Below, piece after piece: positions 17,069 to 25,520 of a stretch of 64,000 bases of DNA. The position numbers and the translations under genes were made by a program. Numbering within the stretch: the stretch's first letter is position 1; each line of letters begins with the position of its first letter. The notes under the pieces were generated by a model. The model was not told the DNA's origin and searched no databases. It saw nothing but the letters and a program-made list of their open reading frames with translations. The DNA comes from Planococcus citreus (GTDB lineage Bacteria > Bacillota > Bacilli > Bacillales_A > Planococcaceae): assembly GCF_003664125.1 (NCBI RefSeq), contig NZ_RCCP01000002.1:124001-188000 (forward strand), in the 5' to 3' direction.

Positions 17069-17389
17069 TCAATCAAATTCCTGCTTTTTCTTTTTGTTCA
17101 GCCAATAAGCGAATACAACTGCGGCGGCCATAACGACAAGCGTCGTCTTATTTACCTGTCCTGCTTGTCCATCAATTTCTTCTTTAATAAGAACGTTCGC
17201 CTCTTGCCCGGTATTCGCAGACTTCAAATCACTTGAAGTAAAGAACCATTCCAGTCGGTCCGTCGCTTCGCCAGGGTTCTGCGCAGTTTCACGGCTTCCA
17301 ATTTCAATCCTTGTATCCTGCAGCATTGCGGCAGCGGCTGTGCCGGAAAGCGACAGGCCGATGATCAACAAGAAGAGGAATTTTTTCAT
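17069..17389 (-). CDS. Exported, C-terminally anchored small protein, 106 aa
   Basis: A cleavable-looking signal peptide (ends near GTAAAA, residue 21) is followed by about 55 polar residues, one hydrophobic helix (TLVVMAAAVVFAYWL) and a basic tail (NKKKKQEFD). This gives a type I membrane protein facing outward. No sortase LPxTG motif is present. The upstream promoter carries a Fur-like box. It is probably co-transcribed with 16491-17006. Confidence 0.62.
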   Translation of the reverse strand: MKKFLFLLIIGLSLSGTAAAAMLQDTRIEIGSRETAQNPGEATDRLEWFFTSSDLKSANTGQEANVLIKEEIDGQAGQVNKTTLVVMAAAVVFAYWLNKKKKQEFD

Positions 17390-17475
17390 CTGCTCGCCCC
17401 ATTTCTCCAGTGGAACTCAGCGCCTTTTAAAAGAACCTGGCATAAACCGAGATTTCTCTATCGCTGTGCCACTTC

Positions 17476-17504
17476 AATCTACCACCACTGAGAACCGTTA
17501 TCAA
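17476..17504 (-). promoter_or_regulatory. Sigma-A-type promoter with Fur-like box
   Basis: On the minus strand TTGATA (17499-17504), a 17-bp spacer and TAGATT (17476-17481) form a good promoter about 90 bp before the 106-aa gene. Overlapping the -35, TGAGAACCGTTATCA (17489-17503) matches 12 of 14 specified positions of the 7-1-7 Fur consensus TGATAAT-N-ATTATCA. Iron control is inferred only from this site. Confidence 0.5.
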
Positions 17505-17608
17505 CTAGGTGATTGATAGCCATAACTGATTTATTCCTTTTCCACTATACGCTGCGGCCAGTTGCATTATTGTTCGTGATGGCGCCATAAACATTTCTTA
17601 TAATAGAA

Positions 17609-17635
17609 AAACTCCCCTCATTAAAATGAAGAGAG
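17609..17635 (-). terminator. Terminator overlapping the LysR gene end
   Basis: CTCTCTTCATT and AATGAGGGGAG pair (17612-17622 with 17625-17635) around a tiny loop, then TTTTTC on the minus strand. The hairpin includes the stop codon of the LysR-type gene. Confidence 0.75.
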
Positions 17636-18502
17636 CTTTTCCGAAATGTGATCGCAATAGGCTTGTTCTGCTTCAGTTAATTGTTGTTCCGGGTCAATGA
17701 CGAGCCCGTTTTGCCGGACAATGCGCAGCCCTTTGACGGAACGGTAAACCAAGGAAGAGTCAGTTGAATCGAGCGCTTTTAGCGGAAGAAAGGAAACCGA
17801 ATCACTTTGCCTCAGCGCTTTTTTGATGATCTTGAAATCGGTCATCTGCATATAGAAAGCCTCGACGCCTTTCGCTTCGAGCGCCTGCTGGATGAGTGTT
17901 TGCATATGCCTGCTTTGCGTCTGCAATACGGCTGCATATTCGAGGTCTTTGGCATAGATCACTTTTCGGGTCGCCAAAGGATGGCTCGCGGAGAAGACCA
18001 ACTGGAATTCTTCCTCAAACAAGCCTTGGATGTCATACGATTGGTGTAATTTCTCATCTGCAGGATAAATCGGCATGACAGCGAACTTGGCTTTCTTGGC
18101 CATTAACTGTCCACGCAATTCCGTATAGCAACGGCCGTTGATTTCAAAAGGGCAAGCCTTGCAGCAAGCCGCGTGGACATCGAACAATTCTTCGTAATAA
18201 TTTTCGGCAATGTGGTTGCTCATATAAATGGCAACTGGCTTTTGGGCGGCAGGTGTAACCATGAGTTGTTGCGTCGCCTCAAACAAGTCGAGCAGCTGCC
18301 TGGCTTGTTTTTGCAAGAGAATGCCGCGCTCTGTCAGCTCAATGCGCTGCTTTTTGCGGACGATAAGTTTCACGCCGTAGTATTCTTCCAAATAGCGGAT
18401 GTGCTGGCTGACGGAAGGCTGCGAGCAATACAACTGTTTCGCCGCCTCGGTATAGGACCCGCATTCAGCCAGCACTTGAAAGGTATGTAATTTCCCCAGC
18501 AC
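17621..18502 (-). CDS. LysR-family regulator with a cysteine cluster
   Basis: This 293-aa protein has a LysR winged helix (FQVLAECGSYTEAAKQLYCSQ, QPSVSQHIRYLE) and a periplasmic-binding-like effector domain. GTG at 18502 is preferred because AGAGGTG lies 8 nt upstream. At the start of the effector domain is CCKAC followed 7 residues on by C (C113, C114, C117, C125), a CC-x2-C-x7-C cluster that I do not recall from typical LysR regulators. It could bind a metal or sense thiol redox state. No divergent target gene adjoins; YetF lies upstream on the same strand. Confidence 0.85.
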   Translation of the reverse strand: MLGKLHTFQVLAECGSYTEAAKQLYCSQPSVSQHIRYLEEYYGVKLIVRKKQRIELTERGILLQKQARQLLDLFEATQQLMVTPAAQKPVAIYMSNHIAENYYEELFDVHAACCKACPFEINGRCYTELRGQLMAKKAKFAVMPIYPADEKLHQSYDIQGLFEEEFQLVFSASHPLATRKVIYAKDLEYAAVLQTQSRHMQTLIQQALEAKGVEAFYMQMTDFKIIKKALRQSDSVSFLPLKALDSTDSSLVYRSVKGLRIVRQNGLVIDPEQQLTEAEQAYCDHISEKLSSF

Positions 18503-18550
18503 AGCATTCACCTCTTTTAATTGATAATAATTCTCAATTCATCATACCAT

Positions 18551-18583
18551 AAAAAATCCCGCTCTCGTGTCCAAAAGCGGGAT
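18551..18583 (-). terminator. Terminator downstream of the yetF-like gene
   Basis: ATCCCGCT and AGCGGGAT pair (18556-18563 with 18576-18583), followed on the minus strand by TTTTTTA. It lies between the yetF-like gene and the LysR gene, so they are separate transcripts. Confidence 0.85.
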
Positions 18584-18617
18584 GATGAGCAATAGCTCCA
18601 TTTATATAGAGATAGTT

Positions 18618-19145
18618 TCAAGCATCGGAACGTTCAACGCCTTCGAGGGCATCTTTTGACTGAGTATCCCCCTTTTTGATAATCGACAATGAACCATCTC
18701 CTTCTAACACGATCGCTTCCACTTGTTCAAAGGAGCTCAAGCCCTGCTGGCGGACTTTGCCGCGCAAATCGTCTTTTCGAATGCGGTGCTTGTGCATGCT
18801 TTTCTCGTAAAACTTACCGTCATGATAAATGAAACTCGGATTGGCCTTGATCAAATCAGCGAACCCTTTGGAATTCACCGACAGTTTTGAAACGATATAC
18901 TGCAGCAATGTGAGCATAAACAAGACAACCACGCCGTCTGCAAAAGACATTTTGTCACTGGTGATGATGCTGCCAAGTGTGGCCCCGTAGGTGACGGTGA
19001 TAACGAAATCAAAGATGTTCACATTGCTTAAGCTGCGTTTTCCAAAAAACCTCAACAGGACGATGAGAAAAGGATACGCCAGCATACACATGATCGCGAT
19101 GCGCAGCACGCTTTTCCAGCCATCGAATAAAATCGTATCCAGCAT
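18618..19145 (-). CDS. YetF-like membrane protein (DUF421)
   Basis: This 175-aa protein has three N-terminal membrane helices including LLRFFGKRSLSNVNIFDFVITVTYGATLGS, the family hallmark, then a cytosolic domain with NPSFIYHDGKFYEKSMHKHRI and DDLRGKVRQQGLSSFEQVEAIVLEGDGSLS. It is slightly shorter than the ~215-aa spore-linked members. GGAGGGG precedes the ATG. In B. subtilis the relatives are expressed in spores or under stress; the biochemical role is unclear. Confidence 0.85.
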   Translation of the reverse strand: MLDTILFDGWKSVLRIAIMCMLAYPFLIVLLRFFGKRSLSNVNIFDFVITVTYGATLGSIITSDKMSFADGVVVLFMLTLLQYIVSKLSVNSKGFADLIKANPSFIYHDGKFYEKSMHKHRIRKDDLRGKVRQQGLSSFEQVEAIVLEGDGSLSIIKKGDTQSKDALEGVERSDA

Positions 19146-19281
19146 TTTAAATCCCCTCCGGATGCTTCATGTATTCTCCAAATACCCGGCCTTTGCTTCA
19201 TTAAACGGACGTTCCATAAACGACAAACGGAGAACCCGCCCGATTTCAGCTAAGTTCCCCGTCTTCAAAAGCATGATTATC

Positions 19282-20664
19282 TTATTGAAGCCAACTATCC
19301 AAAAATGCCTGCTGGTCCCCTTCAAAATAAGTTTCAAAGAACTCCCTGAATTGTTGTTTTGTCACCCGTTGAAATTGAAACTCTTCGTAATAATCCGCTA
19401 GAAACTCCAGTGCAGCCCCGTTTCCGCCGCGCTCGTCGAAAAAGCCTTTCAGCAATAAAGGAACTTTGCCATAGACGGTCGCATAATAGGCCGGAGTGTC
19501 AAATTCATCAAGCGCCAAATCAGCATAGGTTTCCGTTTCGTAAGATTCTTCATAAGCCTTTGCATTTTGAAAACCGCTATCCTCATCACCGTAATAGTCG
19601 CTAAGAAACAAACCGGTGCTAAACTCGGTCAAACTCTCATCGAGCCAAGCGTTTTCGTATGGGTCATTGGCGACCAAATAGTAAAACCATTGATGGGCTA
19701 TTTCGTGTACCAAGATCGAATCAAGCAAGTCTTCGTCCATCGGTACTTCCACAATATTTGGGTATTCCATATAGCCGTCATTCGCAATCAAATCCAGTTC
19801 AGCAAACGGATAATCGCCAATGTTTTCTTCAAAATAAGCAAATGCTTCGACTGACAGTTCAGCCGTCTTCTCCAGGATTTCCGACTCAGCCGGCACAAAC
19901 ACACGCAACTCGGTATTTCCAGACGTGCGTTCTGCGACTTGCCAATCGGCTGGATCCAAAAACGCCGTATAAAAATCCTTGATGGCTTCTCCAGTTAAGG
20001 TTCCAGATGAACTGGCCTCTGCCTTACCGTCTGGTGCAGAAGTGGCAATTAAGTAATCGCCCGGCAATTGATAAGTGACCGTATAATCGTCGTACCCCGT
20101 TTCATAGGATTCTCCTTTGGGATCATAGTCATTGATTTGCCAGCCCCCGTCATATTCAGCAAGCATCGGATACCAATGAGCTAAGTAATAATTGTTTTCC
20201 ACCCGCGCCAAGCGCATGCCGTTTTCAGGTAAGGTGAGTGTGTATTCAATCGTGACAGCTTGTTGCTCGCCTGGTGTTAAATCCGATTCCAGTTCGATGA
20301 ATAAACCATCACTATCCAATTCATATCGCAATTCATCTTCACTCGAAGTGATTGAATTCACTTCTACATCCGCTGGTTCTCCTGAATAACCATTAGTCAT
20401 TTCTGTATTCATAGCGTTGGGGACAAAGTGGAACGCGATGTCTGCCCAACTTTCCTGTGAGTTATTTGTAATTAGGATGTCTGCAGAAACCTGGAAAATT
20501 CCTGCTTCTCTCATATCGAGCTCAATGTCGTAGCTAGTGTTGCTTTGTGGAATGCTAGCATTTCCCGTTTGCTCACTTGGTTCATCTGAATAATATTGAA
20601 TAACCAAATAAATGGAAACTGCAATAAAAACCAGAAAAGCCAGAAACCCGATTTTCCTTTTCAC
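19282..20664 (-). CDS. Membrane-anchored M1-family metallopeptidase
   Basis: This 460-aa protein has an N-terminal membrane anchor (FLAFLVFIAVSIYLVI), a beta-rich N-domain and an M1 catalytic domain with HEIAH (320-324) and E343 in NAWLDESLTEF, the HExxH-x18-E zinc site. The exopeptidase motif reads GYMEYPN instead of GxMEN, as in other bacterial MEYP-type members. GTG at 20664 has GGAGG 7 nt upstream. It is shorter than full aminopeptidase N because the C-terminal helical domain is missing. The peptidase domain should lie outside the membrane. Confidence 0.85.
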   Translation of the reverse strand: MKRKIGFLAFLVFIAVSIYLVIQYYSDEPSEQTGNASIPQSNTSYDIELDMREAGIFQVSADILITNNSQESWADIAFHFVPNAMNTEMTNGYSGEPADVEVNSITSSEDELRYELDSDGLFIELESDLTPGEQQAVTIEYTLTLPENGMRLARVENNYYLAHWYPMLAEYDGGWQINDYDPKGESYETGYDDYTVTYQLPGDYLIATSAPDGKAEASSSGTLTGEAIKDFYTAFLDPADWQVAERTSGNTELRVFVPAESEILEKTAELSVEAFAYFEENIGDYPFAELDLIANDGYMEYPNIVEVPMDEDLLDSILVHEIAHQWFYYLVANDPYENAWLDESLTEFSTGLFLSDYYGDEDSGFQNAKAYEESYETETYADLALDEFDTPAYYATVYGKVPLLLKGFFDERGGNGAALEFLADYYEEFQFQRVTKQQFREFFETYFEGDQQAFLDSWLQ

Positions 20665-20732
20665 TAGCACACCTCCTTCACTCAATGAGAAATTGAATAA
20701 AGATATTCATTTCCGTTTTTAAGTGGTTATAT

Positions 20733-21389
20733 TCAATCGAATTTTAAAGACGCGCGTTCGCGTATGGCTGTCCCTATCAATGGTTCATTATCACCTTGTG
20801 TTCGTTTCGCAGAGTTGATCATCGCCATAGCCAATTCTTCAGTGGGAAGTGGCTGTTGGGAGCGGAATAATCCTGCTTTATTCATGAATTGAATAGCTTT
20901 TAAGCCCAGCACTTCGAAGGTGCGGTCGCTTCCCTTCCTCATTAAGATCGGCGGCTTGATGATGGTTAACTTGGGAAAGCCTAGCTCTTTGACCGCTTCC
21001 TCCAACTGCCCCTTCATCTTTGAGTAAAAGCTGCGGGCTTTTGGCGAAGCAAACTCAGCTGATACCAATACATACCGGTCGACTCCATTTTCTTTTGCGG
21101 CTTTTGCAAATTCATATTGATAGCCATAATCTACTTTCCATTGCTCCTCTTTGCTTCCTGCCGCTTTAATTGTCGTGCCCAAACAGGAAAACAGCACATC
21201 CCCTTTCACCAAGTTGTGCCACGCATCCGTCCGGTCAAAATCGATGACATGGACCGTTAATTTATCATGCTGAATATCCAGTGGACGCCTTACGAATACA
21301 TCGACTCTTTCAAATGAATCATCTTTCTTCAATTGCTCTACAAGGTCTTTTCCTGTCGCTCCTGTTGCACCGATCACTAATGCGTTCAT
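20733..21389 (-). CDS. NAD(P)-binding oxidoreductase, atypical SDR/NmrA-like
   Basis: This 218-aa Rossmann-fold protein has the dinucleotide-binding motif GATGATG (residues 7-13), VLFSCLGTTIK and RYVLVSAEFA, where the usual YxxxK is replaced by FYSKMK. It resembles the yeast YMR-type/HTATIP2-like NAD(P)-binding family. Substrate unknown. AAAGGAGG precedes the ATG. It is single-domain and cytosolic. Confidence 0.78.
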   Translation of the reverse strand: MNALVIGATGATGKDLVEQLKKDDSFERVDVFVRRPLDIQHDKLTVHVIDFDRTDAWHNLVKGDVLFSCLGTTIKAAGSKEEQWKVDYGYQYEFAKAAKENGVDRYVLVSAEFASPKARSFYSKMKGQLEEAVKELGFPKLTIIKPPILMRKGSDRTFEVLGLKAIQFMNKAGLFRSQQPLPTEELAMAMINSAKRTQGDNEPLIGTAIRERASLKFD

Positions 21390-21428
21390 AATGGTCCTCC
21401 TTTTATGATGAAGTTTTTATGAATATAT

Positions 21429-22265
21429 TTATTCATCCTCGTTTTGTATTTCGTATAATTTCACGGCGCTCTCTTCAATTGAAATAAAGTGGGCCTGTTC
21501 TGAAGGAGGCATTCCTCTAAGACGCCCTGAAAATGTCCCTAGCAACTCTAATTGACTAGTTCCTATTTTCAGCTGATACAATTTCCCGTTGCTATCGTAA
21601 GGATTATAAAAGTACGCATAAGCCCCGCGAACACAAAGTCCAGCTGAACCGTGGAGCATTTCCGGAACATTAAACAACCACAAGCCCCGCTTATGTGGGT
21701 CAACGGCAACTAATTGAAAAGTCGGATATGGGAACAACCAAAGTTCCCTGCCCTTCCCTTTACAGATTGCATAACAGTCATCTATATCCGGCCGATCAAG
21801 TAAATCGCTATGATACCTGAAAACAGTCTTACCCGATAAATCCTTCAATATCAAGACTTCTTTATCAATCCCACCGCCAAATATTCCTTCATCATAATAA
21901 CTGAACCAGATGCCTTCTTTGCAGGCAATTTGATCTGCCACATATTCCCCTGCGTAAAGGGTTTCTATAATCTTGCCTTCTCTATTTATAATCAATTGTT
22001 CCAATCTGCTGCTTTCTTTGATGGGGAAGTCAGAAAGCGCACTCACGATTAAATTTGCTGAATCAATCCATCGAATACTGTGGAAGTTTCTTTGAATGCC
22101 TAGCTTTACATCTACGCCATTTAACTGAATCCATGATTGTTTGTTCTTCTCAAAAATAATAGCTAACCCATCATCTTCTGTCTAATCTGCATCAACTATC
22201 TGCACAGACCCAGTTTCTTTTTTCTCTATGGTATATAGAACTTGTTCCTCAATTCGCTCAGCCAT
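21429..22265 (-). pseudogene. Hypothetical gene interrupted by one in-frame TAG
   Basis: An ATG at 22265 with GAGGAGGG 5 nt upstream opens a frame of 279 codons that is continuous to 21429 except for TAG at codon 28 (22182-22184). The piece after the stop contains WIQLNGVDVKLGIQ and continues without a break into the long 3' ORF (GTG at 22046), which has no ribosome site. The protein appears rich in beta strands, like a propeller (LELLGTFSGRLRG, KRGLWLFNVPE). Either a nonsense mutation or a base-call error; the rest looks intact. The DUF2691-like gene lies 16 bp upstream. Confidence 0.78.
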
Positions 22266-22280
22266 CGATACCCTCCTCAC

Positions 22281-22745
22281 TCACCACACTGAAAGTCTTG
22301 TACGCGCATCGTTTTGTTCATTTAAATATTCCAAATCCCGAAAACCAAAACTGTGTGCGTTCTCATAGAGCGCATGGAGCATTTGCTGATCTTTGCAATA
22401 GATCGTCGTATAGATTGTATCGACAATTAGCAGGACCAATTGACAGTCGCTTGCAGCAAACTCCTCGTAAGTTTCTGGATGTGAAGTAACAGGCCCCTGA
22501 AAAGCGCGAAGTTCTGCAAAGATCACGTAAGCTCGTTCGGTTTCGATTACTTCCTTCAGCTCTGAACCTGTCAGTTGCTCTGTATTATGTGGAAACAGAT
22601 CGTTCGTATGACTTCCATTCCTGCTTGCAAAAGCTTCTACATTGTCTATGTGCCACTTAAAGGCTTTAATGTTTATTGGATGAAGGATGTCTTTAAAAAA
22701 ACTTCCATAGTCATTCGGCAATTCAAAACTGATTCCCCTCTTCAA
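22281..22745 (-). CDS. DUF2691-like hypothetical protein, 154 aa
   Basis: A soluble protein opening RGISFELPNDYGSFFKDILHP, which resembles the DUF2691 family as I remember it. A TTG start at 22745 has GGAG 9 nt upstream; an overlapping ATG is out of frame. It precedes the TAG-interrupted gene by 16 bp on the same strand. The C-terminal half contains YEEFAASDCQLVLLIVDTIY. No function known. Confidence 0.6.
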   Translation of the reverse strand: MKRGISFELPNDYGSFFKDILHPINIKAFKWHIDNVEAFASRNGSHTNDLFPHNTEQLTGSELKEVIETERAYVIFAELRAFQGPVTSHPETYEEFAASDCQLVLLIVDTIYTTIYCKDQQMLHALYENAHSFGFRDLEYLNEQNDARTRLSVW

Positions 22746-22783
22746 AGCATGTCACTCCTTACCACCAAGTCTTAATGGGTTTT

Positions 22784-23186
22784 TTAGTCATCTGCGGACA
22801 GTTCTTCAATAGAGTATAAAGTCATCGTTTGTTCAATGTATTCAACCTTACAGGGGTAATCACCAAGTCTGACAGAGTCGAATTCTGAAATGTCTCCAAA
22901 AAATCACTTTCCCATTTAATTCAATATGGATTTCTTCTATATGAGTTCTTCCGCTCGTTTCAAATTTTGTAATGCTACAATTGCCACTTTCAGTTTCGAA
23001 ATCACCGTTCTTAATCGCAATCATGTCTTGTACGGTCCAAAATATAAGCATTAGGCAGAGCAAACCAAATAGTGCAGTGGTAATGACCACTAAATAAAAA
23101 TCCTCGGCTTTTCTTTTTATATAGTAAACAACCGTTGAACTGCACAATAAAGCGCCAAGCGACGCAAAAACCAAATCCGCCAACAC
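22784..23186 (-). pseudogene. Membrane protein gene with a homopolymer frameshift
   Basis: GTG at 23186 opens a frame with two hydrophobic segments and a soluble part ending IELNGKVIFW, then nonsense to a TGA. Removing one T from the six-T run (22898-22903 on the plus strand, as A's) restores a frame that continues with GDISEFDSVRLGDYPCKVEYI and ends at TAA 22784. The restored tail is well-formed protein, so the gene is a true 1-nt insertion or a sequencing error. Full length would be about 133 aa. Family unknown. Confidence 0.68.
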
Positions 23187-23388
23187 TATTTCCCCTTTTG
23201 TATATATATTGAAAATCGCGGGCGCAGTTCCATCGATTTTCCTGCTTTCTGAATGGTCTATTGATATGTAAGAATTTTATGTCAACTTATTTTACCATAT
23301 AACACATTCTGGAAATCAAAGTGATGAAAAAAGAGATGGCCCCACAGCGCTTATGGTCGGCAAATGACAGAGAGAATTGAGAGCAAAG

Positions 23389-23436
23389 AAAAAAACCCAA
23401 ATGCGGCATTTATCATGCCAGCCATCTAGGTTTTTC
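23389..23436 (-). terminator. Terminator downstream of 23460-23681
   Basis: AAAAACC/GGTTTTT outer arms, ATG/CAT and GGCAT/ATGCC inner pairs form an interrupted stem, with Ts on the minus strand. The gap 23187-23388 holds nothing else that I can support. Confidence 0.6.
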
Positions 23437-23459
23437 GCTTACTCATCACGAAGGTTTTC

Positions 23460-23681
23460 TTACCACTTGCCGTTTTCTTCAAGAATTGATTTTAAGTCTC
23501 TGAACAAATTATTATGTGTACGAGCCATTTGCGTCCCTTCATGCTTATCGGTATGTTCAATGCTCGTAAGCCATGAATCTTTTCCGGCATGCGGGTTTTT
23601 GATAGACATATGAATCGTATGTTCATCCTGTTTCCAGAAGTTCAAATTGAGTCCTGCCAGTGTTTTGGTTTCATTTGCCAT
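23460..23681 (-). CDS. Hypothetical protein, 73 aa
   Basis: A small soluble protein opening MANETKTLAGLNLNFWKQDE and rich in His and polar residues (HTIHMSIKNPHAGKDSW). AAAGGAG lies 9 nt before the ATG at 23681, so the longer ORF to 23732 is not used. Monocistronic with its own terminator. Not recognised. Confidence 0.6.
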   Translation of the reverse strand: MANETKTLAGLNLNFWKQDEHTIHMSIKNPHAGKDSWLTSIEHTDKHEGTQMARTHNNLFRDLKSILEENGKW

Positions 23682-23771
23682 GATTACATTCTCCTTTAAA
23701 TTACCATTTAAATCATATTGTACCACAAACAACTTGCAGTTTTATTGTTTATTCAACCCTAAACGCTGCAA

Positions 23772-24479
23772 TCAACACCTAACAAATTTGCGCTTAAATC
23801 CAAGACGCCCCTTCTCCAAGCCTTGCTGGATGCTGTCATAGGCATATAGCTGAGTCGGTTTCTTATTTTCCCGTTTGAGCTCGACTCTGCCGACAGCTTT
23901 TGCGGTTTCGGCAGCCTTTTTGCTCAAGGGCTTATAGGAAATGCCGACGGTGTAGAGAAAATTATTCATCGATGCTTTCGTCCGTTCAGGGGATTCGTGG
24001 ATCGTTTCTTTCACCGTATCGAGCATGGCGGAAATTTTGTCTTCCGAGAATTCACTGTCCTTGCGGTTGCCGAGAAGCCAACAATAACAGCTCCAGCCAG
24101 CAGACATTCTCAGCTCATCGCCGCTTGCAATCCATTTATCAGCAACTTGCTGCGCGATATCGGATTCCGACAAGGTAACCGCCACGACATAATCCGACAG
24201 CATATAGAAGTAAGCCCCGTCCATCCAGCGGTCGAAGTCAGTTTCTGTCATCGCTTTCGGGTCAGCGATAATGCCCGCAAAATACATGGCGTCGTAATTG
24301 CCAGTCGCATACAACTCTTCTGCTAAAGGCTGGTCAATTTTGATTTGCTTGGCGATCGGCTTCATCGCGCCTGTGGCTACGCCGAATACCGGTTCTTTTG
24401 CCCCGCTCGACAGGTACATATTCTTCGTCCGTTCTTTCCCAAGGGCTTCCAGTTCTTGCATCACTGTATGGAAATCCAT
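23772..24479 (-). CDS. AlkD-like DNA alkylation repair protein
   Basis: This 235-aa all-helical protein resembles the DNA alkylation repair enzymes of the AlkD HEAT-repeat fold: MYFAGIIADPKAMTETDFDRW, WIASGDELRMSAGWSCYCWLLG, NNFLYTVGISYKPL. AlkD enzymes excise N3- and N7-alkylpurines without base flipping. ATG at 24479 follows AAAGGAAG by about 8 nt. The assignment rests on overall pattern; catalytic residues were not confirmed. Confidence 0.75.
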   Translation of the reverse strand: MDFHTVMQELEALGKERTKNMYLSSGAKEPVFGVATGAMKPIAKQIKIDQPLAEELYATGNYDAMYFAGIIADPKAMTETDFDRWMDGAYFYMLSDYVVAVTLSESDIAQQVADKWIASGDELRMSAGWSCYCWLLGNRKDSEFSEDKISAMLDTVKETIHESPERTKASMNNFLYTVGISYKPLSKKAAETAKAVGRVELKRENKKPTQLYAYDSIQQGLEKGRLGFKRKFVRC

Positions 24480-24566
24480 ATTCCGCACTTCCTTTCGCTA
24501 ATAAAAGACGTCTTCCTTGCTGCTTTATTCGATCTTATCGAAAACAACCGGAAAACGCGTATTATG

Positions 24567-25520
24567 TCAGTTATCTAGAATTTTCATCATTTTACGCTCT
24601 TTTTTATTCCATCCAAATTCATCAAAGTCGTGGGCGATTTCGCTGTCCTCGTGGACTTGCCGCATGCTTTTCAATAACTCTTTTTCATGTTCTGGCATAA
24701 ACCTCGCACTCATATGATTGACGATGAGTTTTTGAGCTCGGGCTCGTCTTGCCACATTGGCCGCATCCAAAGTCGTCGAATGGCCGTATTCCTTAGCGAG
24801 TTTTTCCGTTTCGCCGTCGAACGTCGCTTCATGGACGACTAGGTCGGCATCTTGCGATAATTGTTCCGACTTTAGGCAGTACTGGGTATCACCGAGAATC
24901 GCGACCGTAAAGCCGGGTTCTGCCGGGTCGGTCACTTCTTTGGATTCCACTTTTCGGCCATCCTCAAGTTCTACGGTTTCGCCCGCCTTTAACTTGGCAA
25001 GCAGCGGGCCCTTCGGTACACCGAGCTGTTTTGCTTTGTCCATATCGAGCTTCGGCAATAGCGGTTTTTGCTTGATGCGATAGCCGTAAGTCGGAATGAC
25101 GTGCGCCAGGAGGCCCGCTTCGACGGTCATCGTGTCGTCTTCAAAGATGATACCTTCTTTTACTTCATGGAAACGAATCGGGTAAGTCAAATGTGTCCGG
25201 CTCAAGCGCAAGGTCATTTCCACGTATTCCTTCAGCTCTTTTGGGCCGTATAGGTCGAGCGGCTCATCGCCGCCTTGGAACGATCGCGAGCCCAATAGCC
25301 CCGGCAAGCCGAAAATATGGTCACCGTGCATATGGGTAATGAAAATCTTTTCGATTTTTCTCGGCTTGAGGCTCGTTTCGAGGATCTGGTGCTGGACCGC
25401 TTCCCCGCAATCAAACAGCCAGACAGCTCCTCGCTCTTCATGTAATTTCAAGGCGAGCGCCGAAGTATTGCGCTGTTTCGACGGCATGCCCGCCCCTGTT
25501 CCTAAAAATAATACTTGCAT
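24567..25520 (-). CDS. rnz: Ribonuclease Z (tRNA 3' endonuclease)
   Basis: This 317-aa tRNase Z removes 3' trailers from tRNA precursors lacking encoded CCA. It has FLGTGAGMPSKQRN at the N-terminus, the metal motif THMHGDHIFGLPGL (about 62-75), ILGDT and HEATF metal ligands, and HxSA(R)F late. The start overlaps the dinB stop by one base (TAATG), indicating translational coupling. In B. subtilis rnz also lies near yqjH (dinB). Confidence 0.95.
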   Translation of the reverse strand: MQVLFLGTGAGMPSKQRNTSALALKLHEERGAVWLFDCGEAVQHQILETSLKPRKIEKIFITHMHGDHIFGLPGLLGSRSFQGGDEPLDLYGPKELKEYVEMTLRLSRTHLTYPIRFHEVKEGIIFEDDTMTVEAGLLAHVIPTYGYRIKQKPLLPKLDMDKAKQLGVPKGPLLAKLKAGETVELEDGRKVESKEVTDPAEPGFTVAILGDTQYCLKSEQLSQDADLVVHEATFDGETEKLAKEYGHSTTLDAANVARRARAQKLIVNHMSARFMPEHEKELLKSMRQVHEDSEIAHDFDEFGWNKKERKMMKILDN

